From contig CAZVYJ010000075.1 of NCBI GenBank assembly GCA_964631565.1, positions 1-11,523 on the forward strand: a stretch of 11,523 nt of DNA, given 5' to 3'. Shown here in pieces: positions 1 through 8,361 of this stretch (positions within the stretch are counted from its first letter, which is position 1; each line of letters opens with the position of its first letter). The stretch is from CAZVYJ01 sp964631565 (GTDB lineage: Bacteria > Planctomycetota > Phycisphaerae > SM23-33). The notes under the pieces are model-generated. The model was not told the DNA's origin, did not search any database, and worked only from the letters and a program-made list of their open reading frames with translations. The translations under genes and the position numbers were made by a program.

Positions 1-53
1 ACTAAAGAAGTCGGCTATTTTTTTGCCTGAACTAAAACTGGGGATGAGTCAGG
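1..53. repeat. Left arm of a perfect 53-bp terminal inverted repeat
   Basis: Base i of this arm pairs with base 11523-i of the right arm for i = 1 to 53, and identity stops abruptly at 54. The arm starts ACTAAAGAAGTCGGC, holds a run of seven T (18-24), then CCTGAACTAAAACTGGGG, and ends GATGAGTCAGG. It contains its own dyad, CCTGA (26-30) against TCAGG (49-53), and TGGGGA (39-44) can pair with TCCCCA (60-65) just outside it. No gene overlaps it. I read it as a dispersed, possibly REP-like repeat lying at a contig edge. Only two copies are visible, so copy number cannot be judged. Confidence 0.9.
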
Positions 54-60
54 AAAATGT

Positions 61-81
61 CCCCAAAACGCCGTTTCGGGG
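61..81 (-). terminator. Hairpin terminator after the TPR gene
   Basis: On the minus strand the sequence two bases past the TAG stop of the TPR gene folds as CCCCGAAAC, loop GGC, GTTTTGGGG. This is a 9-bp stem with one G-T wobble and a 3-base loop. The following bases, ACATTTTCC, give a short T-rich tail. The stem, the small loop and the position support an intrinsic terminator, though the T-tract is weaker than the textbook form. The CCCC half can alternatively pair with GGGG at 40-43 in the repeat arm. Confidence 0.65.
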
Positions 82-83
82 GC

Positions 84-1463
84 CTAACTGCCTGAGTCCA
101 GCTTCTTGCGCAGGTCTTCCAGCCGGTTGCGGACGTCCCTGTAGTTGAAATCGATCTGTGCGACTTCCGAGAACATGTTTCGCGCCTTTTCCAGGTCGCC
201 CAGTTTTTCCAGGACGTCGCCCAGGTCGTACTGGACTTCCTTTTTGTTTTCTTCCGACATTTCGGCGCCGAGGACTTTCTCGAACGTTTCAGCCGCCTCG
301 CGATACCACTGCTTGGCGGCGAAGGCTTCTCCGAGAAGCTTCATTGCGCGTACGTGGCGGCGGGGGTCGCGCTGGGCCTGCTGCAGCGACGCAATCGCGT
401 CGTCGTATTTCTTGGCGATAAGCTGCCTTTTGCCCAGCTCGAATTTGATCGACAGGTCGGTCGGATAATTTACCGCTCGGTCGGCGTATTCCTTAAGCTC
501 GAACTCCAGCTGCTCGCGGGCAGACTGCAGGGCGGCCTGCTTGTCGCCGGCGGCAAGCAGGTTGCGGTAGCGGCGAGTCATTTGTTTTATCTTTATGTCG
601 CCGATTCGCATCTTGTACTGGTACGCCTTGGAATCCTGGTACGCCTTGGTGAGTATGTCGATGGCTTCGTTTTCGTAGCCTTCTTCCTCGATTTTAAGCA
701 GGGCGTCCACGACCGAGGCTATCTTGCCGGAGATGTTCGGGTTGGCGAGATATTCCTTTCTCGCCTGCTCGATATTCTGCTCTAGGTAAGCCCGGCCCTG
801 CGAAAGCTTGTCCTTCTCGATGAGCTTTTTCTGCTCATCCATGTTTTTGACGCCTTTTACGAAATCGCCTTCCTGGCCGTACTTGCCTTTCTGAAGAGTG
901 TATTTCGCACCGAGTTCGCGAAGCGCGTTCTGAAGCGACGTGTCGTTGGGGTTCAGTTTGATGGCCATATCGCAGGCTGCGATAGCCGACGCGTAGTTTT
1001 CGCTTTTGGCAAGCTCCGAGGTCAGCAGCTTGAGAATCTGCATGTTGGGCCTTTTGGCCTGCCTTTGCGCTTCAAGTATGATGTCGCCTATCCATGTAAC
1101 CACGCCCGGCAGTTCCAGTGCCGTGGCAGCCTTCAGCACCGCCACCATGTGCTGAACGTTGCCCGGCTCCTTGGCCAGGAGATATTCGGCGTTGGCGAGG
1201 TTTTCGACGGGATCCTTGCCGGGCCGCCGCTTGAGGACTTCCATCATGCCGGCTTTCTTGCCGCCCTGGGCCAGGCGGTTCATTGAAACTTTTCGCAGCG
1301 GCTTGTGGCCTCGCTCGATGTCGTCCGGCTCGCGCTTGATGCCTTCGACGTACATTTCTATCGCGAAGTCCCAGTTGCCGGTTTCGGCTACCTGGTCGGC
1401 GCGGTCGAAAAACGCCCTGCCCTTGCCCTTGGTCGGCTTGTCTTCTCCGTTTACCTGCGTCAT
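84..1463 (-). CDS. TPR-repeat protein, cytoplasmic, function unknown
   Basis: This 459-residue protein is almost wholly helical, with tetratricopeptide-like units. The clearest are at about 16-50 (GNWDFAIEMYVEGIKREP), 145-180 (ENYASAIAACDMAIKLNPND), 250-285, 337-370 (KKYDDAIASLQQAQRDP), 372-400 (KQWYREAAETFEKVL) and 408-443 (GDLEKARNMFSEVAQID). Residues 190-240 are highly charged and may be a coiled linker. There is no signal peptide or membrane segment, so it is probably cytoplasmic. TPR arrays scaffold protein-protein contacts; the partner cannot be told. The ATG start is supported by AAGGTG (1469-1474) six bases upstream. It lies 129 bp behind rsmA on the same strand, has its own candidate promoter, and is followed directly by a hairpin. 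That makes it likely to be at least partly independently transcribed. Confidence 0.9.
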   Translation of the reverse strand: MTQVNGEDKPTKGKGRAFFDRADQVAETGNWDFAIEMYVEGIKREPDDIERGHKPLRKVSMNRLAQGGKKAGMMEVLKRRPGKDPVENLANAEYLLAKEPGNVQHMVAVLKAATALELPGVVTWIGDIILEAQRQAKRPNMQILKLLTSELAKSENYASAIAACDMAIKLNPNDTSLQNALRELGAKYTLQKGKYGQEGDFVKGVKNMDEQKKLIEKDKLSQGRAYLEQNIEQARKEYLANPNISGKIASVVDALLKIEEEGYENEAIDILTKAYQDSKAYQYKMRIGDIKIKQMTRRYRNLLAAGDKQAALQSAREQLEFELKEYADRAVNYPTDLSIKFELGKRQLIAKKYDDAIASLQQAQRDPRRHVRAMKLLGEAFAAKQWYREAAETFEKVLGAEMSEENKKEVQYDLGDVLEKLGDLEKARNMFSEVAQIDFNYRDVRNRLEDLRKKLDSGS

Positions 1464-1507
1464 TGAAGCACCTTAATTCAAATCGTCAAAAACGCCAAAG
1501 AAGCGTA

Positions 1508-1536
1508 AATGTACTCAACCTGCCGGGCCGTGACAA
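1508..1536 (-). promoter_or_regulatory. Candidate sigma70-type promoter of the TPR gene
   Basis: Read on the minus strand, TTGTCA (1531-1536, five of six matches to the -35 consensus) is followed after exactly 17 bases by TACATT (1508-1513, four of six matches to the -10 consensus). This would start a transcript roughly 35-40 bases before the TPR start codon. It was assigned by eye with no position matrix. Confidence 0.5.
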
Positions 1537-1580
1537 GCACAGATACACCTTGGATTCCGTCGAATTATTGAGGCCGTTTC

Positions 1581-1605
1581 AGCCGGCTGCCCCTAAGGGG
1601 CGGCT
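1581..1605 (-). other. Hairpin across the rsmA stop codon
   Basis: AGCCG (1581-1585) pairs with CGGCT (1601-1605), and inside them CCCC (1590-1593) pairs with GGGG (1597-1600) around a TAA loop, leaving a small bulge. The rsmA stop codon (1593-1595) sits in the structure. No T-tract follows on either strand, so it is not a convincing intrinsic terminator. It may protect the 3' end or simply cause pausing before the TPR gene. Confidence 0.35.
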
Positions 1606-2480
1606 ATTTCATTCGCCAGCAGAAGATAGTCTTCCGGCGGTATATTTTCCGCCCGGCGCGACGGATCTATTCCCGCGCCTTCCAGCGACGCGGCGAAAAG
1701 GCCATCCGGCAGCGTCGGATCCTGCGTTCTGCCGCTCGAGCCGAGCTGCTTGCGGCGATGGGCGAACGCAATCGTCAGAACCTGCTGGAGCCGTCGGACA
1801 TCCGCCACTTTTTCCGCTTTTTCCGCGTCATAGTCGATTCTGACTATTCTGCTCGAGACTTTCGGCGGCGGCCAGAATGCCGTCGGCGGCACAATCGCCC
1901 CGGCTGTGAGCCTGCCGAGCAGGGCGATAATTACGCTTACCGGTCCGTAGGCATCGCTGTTGGGGGCGGCTGCGAATCTGTCGGCCACCTCGCGCTGCAC
2001 CGTGAAGGTAAGCCGGCCGAAACGGCAGGTTTTTTCTTCATGTCCGTGCGACGATAACCATGAACTTATGAGGCAGTTTATGATAAGCGGAGTGGCTATG
2101 TTATACGGCAGATTGGCGACCATGTCGGCGGACTTGCCGAGTGCATCGAGAACCTGCGGCGATATTTCATGCTTGCCGGCAAGGATGTCGCCGTGGATGA
2201 GCGTAATACGGCTGTTGTCGCCGAACCGCCCGCTTATAAGCCCGTAAAGCCCGCGATCAATTTCTACGCAGACGACGCGTCCGGCATGCCGGAGGAGTTC
2301 TTCGGTCAGCGAGCCTGTGCCGGGGCCTACTTCCAGGACGGTTTCCCGGCCTGTGAGTTCCGCCAGCTCAAGCAGCTTGGCCATAAGGTTCTGGTCGTAC
2401 AGAAAATTCTGTCCGAACCGCTTTTGCGGACGCAATTGCAGTTCAGCAAGAAGACCTCGAATTTGGCCAAGGGTTTGCAT
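1593..2480 (-). CDS. rsmA: 16S rRNA (adenine1518-N6/adenine1519-N6)-dimethyltransferase RsmA
   Basis: This enzyme dimethylates two adjacent adenines in the 3'-terminal hairpin of 16S rRNA using S-adenosylmethionine, as a late checkpoint in small-subunit assembly. At 295 residues it is slightly longer than the usual roughly 270. Visible family marks are KRFGQNFL (20-27), the SAM-binding loop VLEVGPGTG (48-56), the acidic ribose contact VEID (72-75), the catalytic NLPYNI (123-128), the substrate-loop FWPPPKVSS (202-210) and AFAHRRKQL (238-246). The C-terminal helical domain is complete. The extra length is mainly a polar stretch near 140-155. The ATG at 2480 puts the first Met about 20 residues before the family RFGQNFL motif, as usual. 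Its Shine-Dalgarno is weak (GGG about 8 bases upstream). It is transcribed divergently from the barrel gene. Confidence 0.96.
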   Translation of the reverse strand: MQTLGQIRGLLAELQLRPQKRFGQNFLYDQNLMAKLLELAELTGRETVLEVGPGTGSLTEELLRHAGRVVCVEIDRGLYGLISGRFGDNSRITLIHGDILAGKHEISPQVLDALGKSADMVANLPYNIATPLIINCLISSWLSSHGHEEKTCRFGRLTFTVQREVADRFAAAPNSDAYGPVSVIIALLGRLTAGAIVPPTAFWPPPKVSSRIVRIDYDAEKAEKVADVRRLQQVLTIAFAHRRKQLGSSGRTQDPTLPDGLFAASLEGAGIDPSRRAENIPPEDYLLLANEIAAP

Positions 2481-2531
2481 GGTATTTGCCCGTCAGCAGA
2501 CTGAAAAATCACTATCTCTTGCTCAAACAAC

Positions 2532-2560
2532 AGAATAACGCGCCGCCGCGACGGCTTCAA
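2532..2560 (-). promoter_or_regulatory. Candidate promoter of rsmA
   Basis: On the minus strand TTGAAG (2555-2560, four of six to the -35 consensus) is separated by 17 bases from TATTCT (2532-2537, four of six to the -10 consensus). The start of transcription would fall about 45 bases before the rsmA ATG. This was a by-eye match in an AT-richer part of the divergent region. Confidence 0.4.
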
Positions 2561-2590
2561 ACTGTTGTTGGGACCGCAGGTGCGTCTTTT

Positions 2591-2614
2591 ATTATGCGAA
2601 AAATTATGCGAAAA
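2591..2614. repeat. 12-bp perfect tandem repeat in the divergent intergenic region
   Basis: ATTATGCGAAAA occurs twice head to tail (2591-2602 and 2603-2614) and is followed by AATTTT. It is the most AT-rich spot between rsmA and the barrel gene. It lies about 110 bp upstream of the rsmA start and about 75 bp upstream of the chosen barrel start. Its spacing of just over one helical turn suits a dimeric regulator or an UP-like element, but no regulator family is recognised. Chance duplication in AT-rich DNA is possible. Confidence 0.6.
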
Positions 2615-2689
2615 AATTTTGTTGCTCGCGGGCGGTTTTGCACGCAAACTATCGGCCTGATTTCACTTCGGAGCTGCCAGAGTACGCCA

Positions 2690-4118
<1,429 letters not shown>

Positions 4119-4120
<2 letters not shown>

Positions 4121-4124
4121 GCGG
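4119..4124 (+). promoter_or_regulatory. Ribosome binding site fixing the lipoprotein start
   Basis: AGGCGG overlaps the TAG stop codon of the barrel gene and lies 8 bases before the ATG at 4133. It lies only 2 bases before an in-frame GTG at 4127, which is too close. The spacing therefore selects 4133 as the start, and the overlap with the stop suggests translational coupling. Confidence 0.6.
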
Positions 4125-4132
4125 ACGTGACT

Positions 4133-4687
4133 ATGCTTGCTGAAAAGTTCTATACAATAATGTTGATTTCGGCCGCTGTTGCGGCGGCCGCTCTGGGCGG
4201 CTGCAGGCAGCAGGGCGTTATTGCTTCCGGCAGCGCGACTTTGCCGGCCGACGAGGACTCCGCAAGTTTCTTCAACCGCCTTTCGTCGGAAAAAACCGTC
4301 ACCGAAAATGACGCGATGCGAGGAATGCTGTATCTGCTCGACGGGCAGGACGACGCGGGCACGTTCGAGCAGCGCGTCAGCCGGCTGCAGGAAAAAGGCA
4401 TAGTCGGCAGAACGTGGGATTTCGACGCCGCCCGCCCGCTGACCAGGGGCAAGCTGGCCTTCATGGTTTACCAGGCTGCAAAAATTCCCGGCGGCGTGAT
4501 GCTGATGCTGACAGGCCCGACGCAGCGTTATTGCCTTCGCGAGCTGCAGTATCGCGGGCTGATGTCGGAAGGCGTATTTTACACCAACGTCACCGGCCTG
4601 GAATTTATCGCAGTCATATCGCGGGCGGATGAATATATGCAGGAAGGCGAAGTTTCTGAAACCATGAACCCGGGCTCGGATTATTAA
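4133..4687 (+). CDS. Small lipoprotein with SLH-like repeats, function unknown
   Basis: This 184-residue protein starts with a lipoprotein signal: hydrophobic stretch IMLISAAVAAAALGG (about 9-23) and lipobox LGGC with the acylated Cys at 24. After an Asp/Glu-rich linker, residues about 52-118 run TVTENDAMRGMLYLL ... FEQRVSRLQEKGIV ... RPLTRGKLAFMVYQAAKI. A second, shorter unit at about 133-170 (CLRELQYRGLMSEG ... TGLEFIAVISRADEYM) has the same kind of layout. This pattern of a helix, a short 'x.Gi' turn and then 'lTRgela.mv..a' recalls S-layer homology modules, which bind envelope polymers, but the match is remote. It sits 12 bp behind the barrel gene and 26 bp before the FecR gene, so it is very likely co-transcribed. 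An anchor or periplasmic partner of the barrel is an inference. Confidence 0.8.
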   Translation: MLAEKFYTIMLISAAVAAAALGGCRQQGVIASGSATLPADEDSASFFNRLSSEKTVTENDAMRGMLYLLDGQDDAGTFEQRVSRLQEKGIVGRTWDFDAARPLTRGKLAFMVYQAAKIPGGVMLMLTGPTQRYCLRELQYRGLMSEGVFYTNVTGLEFIAVISRADEYMQEGEVSETMNPGSDY

Positions 4688-4699
4688 CAGCATAGCCCC

Positions 4700-4706
4700 G
4701 GGAGGG
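4700..4706 (+). promoter_or_regulatory. Strong Shine-Dalgarno of the FecR-domain gene
   Basis: GGGAGGG lies 7 bases before the ATG at 4714. It is the strongest ribosome binding site in the + strand block, so the FecR-domain protein may be made at higher level than its neighbours. Confidence 0.7.
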
Positions 4707-4713
4707 CAGAACC

Positions 4714-5520
4714 ATGAAATATGCTATTTTGATATTTTTTATATTGCTGACGGCGACGATTGCGCTGCCGGTCATGGCAGCCGATGACGACAGGCAGGAC
4801 GAAGGCAAGCCCGCCGCGGTTACCGTGGTGTCGGTGAAGGGACCCGCACAGAAGGGCGTCATGGTTGACGGCAAGATGCAGTGGTCGCCGCTGAAGGCGG
4901 GGGAGAAGCTCGACCAGCTGACCGTTATATGCACCGGCCTGCGCGCCGAAGTGGTTCTGAAGTTCGAAGACCGCGGCGATGTCACCGTCGGGCGATGCAC
5001 AAAAATGGGAATCGCCGAATTCACCAAAACGCAGGATCACGCCAAGGCGCGGCTGGGCCTTAAATACGGCACGATGAACACCAATGTCGAAAAGGGCAAG
5101 GGAACCAGCGACTTCCAGGTCGCCACGCCCGTTGCGACGCTTGCGGTTCGCGGCTCCAGCAGCCGACACAGCTTTACCGGCGACATGGGGCTGGGCCTCA
5201 GCGTAGCCCACGGCAGCTGGAACATGACCTCAGGCATTACCGGCAATTCGATGACCTTCGGTCCCGGCCAGAATACGCAGGCCGGCTGGCGCAATATGTC
5301 CAACGCCATGACGATACTGATGATGAACCGCGACACCCGCATGGGCGGCATCGGCCAGACTCGCGTGGAAATGATGAACATGATGCTGTTCTCGACGGGT
5401 CGCGGCGGCGCGTTCGGCGAGCCGCGATACAGTATGCCTCGGTTCCTGCGAATTCCGTGCGGTCTGCGGCCCAGCTACAACGAGAATCATTATTACATCT
5501 ATAACGAGATAGGGCAGTAA
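4714..5520 (+). CDS. Exported FecR-domain protein with Met-rich C-terminal half
   Basis: The 268-residue protein has a Sec signal (hydrophobic 4-20, cleavage near VMA-A at 20-23) and should be periplasmic or surface-exposed. Residues about 38-150 form a FecR domain: VTVVSVKGPAQ, a Lys/Gly-rich strand region, then KYGTMNTNV and the signature FQVATPVATLAVRGSS (134-149). In FecR proper this periplasmic domain passes the state of an outer-membrane transporter to a sigma factor. Here there is no N-terminal anti-sigma segment and no adjacent sigma gene, so it is a stand-alone FecR domain. Residues 195-225 are unusually Met-rich (nine Met), and the tail is Tyr/Arg-rich with one Cys (249). It lies between a lipoprotein gene and a CHASE2 cyclase gene. 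It could sense or scaffold for either, but the ligand is unknown. Confidence 0.88.
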   Translation: MKYAILIFFILLTATIALPVMAADDDRQDEGKPAAVTVVSVKGPAQKGVMVDGKMQWSPLKAGEKLDQLTVICTGLRAEVVLKFEDRGDVTVGRCTKMGIAEFTKTQDHAKARLGLKYGTMNTNVEKGKGTSDFQVATPVATLAVRGSSSRHSFTGDMGLGLSVAHGSWNMTSGITGNSMTFGPGQNTQAGWRNMSNAMTILMMNRDTRMGGIGQTRVEMMNMMLFSTGRGGAFGEPRYSMPRFLRIPCGLRPSYNENHYYIYNEIGQ

Positions 5521-5596
5521 AAGTCGGTCGCTGCGATTGTCGTGTTCGGCCGATCCGGTCTTGTTGCGCGTCCCTCAGGGAGGTTAGACTCTCGCC

Positions 5597-8335
5597 ATGT
5601 CAAGGTCAAAAGATGTCGCCGGAACATCCCGCGCTTTTTCGGCGCTTCTGCTGGGGTTTCTTGCCGCCGCCCTCGTGGTTGCAGGTTTTCTTAAGGGTCT
5701 CGACAGGCGGGCGGAACTGCAGTTTCTCGATTTCCGCTTCAGGCATGTCTCCAGCGCTCCGGCAAACGGCGATATAGTCCACGTTGACATCGACGACAAC
5801 AGCCTTGCCGAAATCGGCCGCTGGCCCTGGCCGAGGGAAAACCTCGCCGGCATCATCTCCGTGCTCGACGAATGCGGCGCGAAGACAATCGCGGTGGACA
5901 TTCTCCTGCCCGAGCCGCAGAAGATCCGCTATGTTTCCGAGGCGGCCGACATTTCGAACTCGCCGCTGGCCGGCATAGACGCCGACCGTACTCCGACGGC
6001 CGTCATCGACGATGGCGTACTGGCCGAGACGCTGGCGGCAAAGAAAAACGTATTTTTATCGGTTCACGCCGAACTTGACCCGGCAGGCAGCGAAACGGGC
6101 GACGATTTCGCAAAAATCGCCGAACTCGTGGCAGCCGACCCGGCTGTCAGCCTGGAAACTGTGCTGAAAAAAGTTCTGCCCGACGCCGACCCGAGCGCCC
6201 ACACTCCCCGGCAGGACGCGGTCGAGCAGGCTTACATGCAGTGCCGCGCCGAAGTCGCGATGAAACGCCTGGCCGTTCATGTGGCGACTTCGGTATGCCC
6301 GCCCGTAAGAGAAGGCAGAATTATTCCGCCATTCGTGATTTTCGCGGAGCGCGTCGAGCATTGCGGCTTCGTTACGTTCCAGCCTGACGTCGATGGCGTG
6401 CTTCGCCGCGTGCCGCTGCTGGTCGGATCGAACGGCGCCTGTTATCCGCAGCTCGGCCTCGCAGTCGCTGCCGATGAACTGGGCGGCAAAATTGATGGAG
6501 CCTTTGGGGCGGTTAAACTCGCCGGCAGGGATATCGTCACTGATTCCGACAAGACGATGCTCATCAACTGGCAATCGCCGGAAAATTCGCCGAAGCATGT
6601 TTCGGTTTCGCTGCCGTATGCCGTCTGGCGGCAGAGGCAGTGCATAAAAAAGAATCAGGACACCGCGGTGCGTATGTATCTCGAACTCGGCCAGGAGTTC
6701 GGCGTCATGGAGATGTTCGACCTCGCCAGCGCCTGGGCGGAGGCGCACAAGGCTCTTGCCGCAGCCGAAACGCAGTGGTACCGCGCGACCCTGGCGGCCC
6801 CGGCCGACGCGCCGGCCGCTTACGAGGCGCTCAAAAAGCAGCGCCAAGCAGCTGCCGAGGCGGACCGAAAGATTCTGTCGGCCGGGCGGGAAATGCTCAA
6901 AAAGTTCGACGAACACCTGGCCAATATCGAAGCGGACCGGCGTGAAGAATTCGTAGCGTTCCGCAAAAAACTCGACGACATCGAGAACAGTTTCGCCCCG
7001 CTCCGGAAGAACGCCGACGAAATGATGGAAAAACTGCGGTCGCTTGTCGCCGGCAGGATATGCCTTGTCGGCTCGACGGCGACCGGGGCGGCCGACTTCG
7101 TGGTTACGCCGATGGGCGAACGTGTGCCCGGCGTGCAGGTTCACGCGAACGTCCTGAACACGATTCTGTCCGGCTCGTTTGTGCATAAGCCGCCGCTGTG
7201 GGTGAGCCTGGCGGTGATTATCGCAGCCGGCGCCGCGGTTTCGTTTGTTACGGCGTACAGGCCTGTCTGGCAGGCCGGGCCTGCGGCGATACTGCTCGCC
7301 GGCGGATACGTGGCGGCGAATTTCCTCATATTCGCGAAAAGCAGTTACTGGGTTATCCTTGTCGCGCCGCTTGCGGCGATGGCGGCGAGTTTCGTTCTCG
7401 TCACCGCCTATCGCCAGCTTACCGAAGAACGGGCCAAGCGGCGGATAAAAAGTCTGTTCGCGAACGCGCTTTCGCCGGCGCTCGTAGACAGGCTGATTGC
7501 AGACCCGTCGATGGCCCGGCTCGGCGGCGAGAAGCGCGTGCTGACGTGCTACTTCTCCGACCTGGCCGGGTTCACCGCCACGGCGGAGCGGCTCGGCGAG
7601 CAGCGGACCGTCCGTCTGCTGAACCGCTATTTCGACCGCATGTCCGAGATTATCCAGGACAATCATGGCGGGTATCTCAACAAGTTCCTCGGCGACGGGA
7701 TTTTCGTGTTCTTCGGCGCGCCGGTGCTGCAGGACGACCACGCCGCACGCGCCGTCGCTGCGGCGGTGGCTGCACAGACCGAGGTCGATAAACTCAACGA
7801 AACTCTCGGCGACGAATTTTTCGGCGTTCGTATCGCCTGCCGCATCGGCATGGCCACCGGCGAAGTGATGGTCGGCAACTGCGGCTCGTCGACGCGCATG
7901 GACTATACGGCTATCGGCGACTGCGTGAACCTTGCCAGCCGGCTCGAGTCGGCGAACAAGTTTTTCGGCACGCGGATACTGGCCGCAGAGTCCACATGGC
8001 TGGCGTGCGGCAGCGGCGAGCGCGAAAAACTGCTGGTCCGCCCGCTGGGCAGGATTCGCGTCGTCGGCAAGACGGAGGCCGTCGGGATATTCGACATACT
8101 CGGCCGCAGGGACGAATTGACGGCCGATATGCCGGACGCCGCTGAGAAGTGCGAAAATTTCGCCCGTGGCGTCGAGCTTTTCCGGGCCGGACGCTTCAGC
8201 GAGGCAGCCGCAATATTCGAGCAGTCCGCCATCGGCGACGACGCAGCCGCGAAGGTCCTTATCGGGCTTTCTGGCGGGTATGCCGCTTCGCCGCCGGCTG
8301 GCTGGGACGGCGTAATAGAGCTTACGGAAAAGTAG
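5597..8335 (+). CDS. CHASE2-domain membrane adenylate/guanylate cyclase (class III)
   Basis: This 912-residue protein should make a cyclic nucleotide from ATP or GTP in response to a periplasmic signal. One membrane helix lies at about 13-33. A CHASE2 sensor follows at about 36-530, with VHVDIDDNSLAEIGRWPWPR (61-80) and VTPMGERVPGVQVHAN (503-518). Three more helices are at about 534-554, 559-580 and 583-605. The cyclase domain spans about 640-835: metal-binding D655 (FSDLAGFT) and D700 (NKFLGDG), purine-contact K696, and YTAIGDCVNLASRLE with T771, N778 and R782. All catalytic positions are intact, and Thr at 771 points to the class IIIb group, usually adenylate cyclases. A TPR-like helix pair ends the protein (about 852-882). 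The sensor is enlarged by an Ala/Lys/Glu-rich helical insertion at about 355-478. The start is forced by an in-frame stop at 5585; GGGAGG (5578-5583) is rather far upstream (13 bases). It is the last gene of the block, 76 bp after the FecR gene. Confidence 0.95.
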   Translation: MSRSKDVAGTSRAFSALLLGFLAAALVVAGFLKGLDRRAELQFLDFRFRHVSSAPANGDIVHVDIDDNSLAEIGRWPWPRENLAGIISVLDECGAKTIAVDILLPEPQKIRYVSEAADISNSPLAGIDADRTPTAVIDDGVLAETLAAKKNVFLSVHAELDPAGSETGDDFAKIAELVAADPAVSLETVLKKVLPDADPSAHTPRQDAVEQAYMQCRAEVAMKRLAVHVATSVCPPVREGRIIPPFVIFAERVEHCGFVTFQPDVDGVLRRVPLLVGSNGACYPQLGLAVAADELGGKIDGAFGAVKLAGRDIVTDSDKTMLINWQSPENSPKHVSVSLPYAVWRQRQCIKKNQDTAVRMYLELGQEFGVMEMFDLASAWAEAHKALAAAETQWYRATLAAPADAPAAYEALKKQRQAAAEADRKILSAGREMLKKFDEHLANIEADRREEFVAFRKKLDDIENSFAPLRKNADEMMEKLRSLVAGRICLVGSTATGAADFVVTPMGERVPGVQVHANVLNTILSGSFVHKPPLWVSLAVIIAAGAAVSFVTAYRPVWQAGPAAILLAGGYVAANFLIFAKSSYWVILVAPLAAMAASFVLVTAYRQLTEERAKRRIKSLFANALSPALVDRLIADPSMARLGGEKRVLTCYFSDLAGFTATAERLGEQRTVRLLNRYFDRMSEIIQDNHGGYLNKFLGDGIFVFFGAPVLQDDHAARAVAAAVAAQTEVDKLNETLGDEFFGVRIACRIGMATGEVMVGNCGSSTRMDYTAIGDCVNLASRLESANKFFGTRILAAESTWLACGSGEREKLLVRPLGRIRVVGKTEAVGIFDILGRRDELTADMPDAAEKCENFARGVELFRAGRFSEAAAIFEQSAIGDDAAAKVLIGLSGGYAASPPAGWDGVIELTEK

Positions 8336-8345
8336 CGGATTTTCA

Positions 8346-8361
8346 GGCTGTCTCTACAGCC
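8346..8361 (+). terminator. Terminator-like hairpin after the cyclase gene, inside the corA 3' end
   Basis: GGCTGT, loop CTCT, ACAGCC makes a perfect 6-bp stem 10 bases after the cyclase stop. It is followed on the + strand by the T-rich ATTTCTTCTTTTT, which fits a modest intrinsic terminator for the rightward block. It overlaps the stop codon and last codons of the convergent corA gene; on the minus strand no T-tract follows, so it should act mainly on rightward transcription. Confidence 0.5.

Noticed and set aside
4714..5520. A classical FecI/FecR iron-uptake regulatory system
   Set aside because: There is no sigma factor gene and no TonB-dependent receptor with a signalling domain. The FecR-domain protein starts with a cleavable signal peptide instead of an anti-sigma segment and membrane helix.
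5521..5596. A terminator between the FecR-domain and cyclase genes
   Set aside because: The best fold pairs TCGGTCG with CGGCCGA across a 16-base loop and is not followed by a T-tract, so it does not look like an intrinsic terminator; the block is likely read through.
6056..7741. A 561-codon open frame on the minus strand opposite the cyclase
   Set aside because: The + strand encodes intact CHASE2 and cyclase motifs across the same bases; the antisense product is Arg- and His-rich with no family features.
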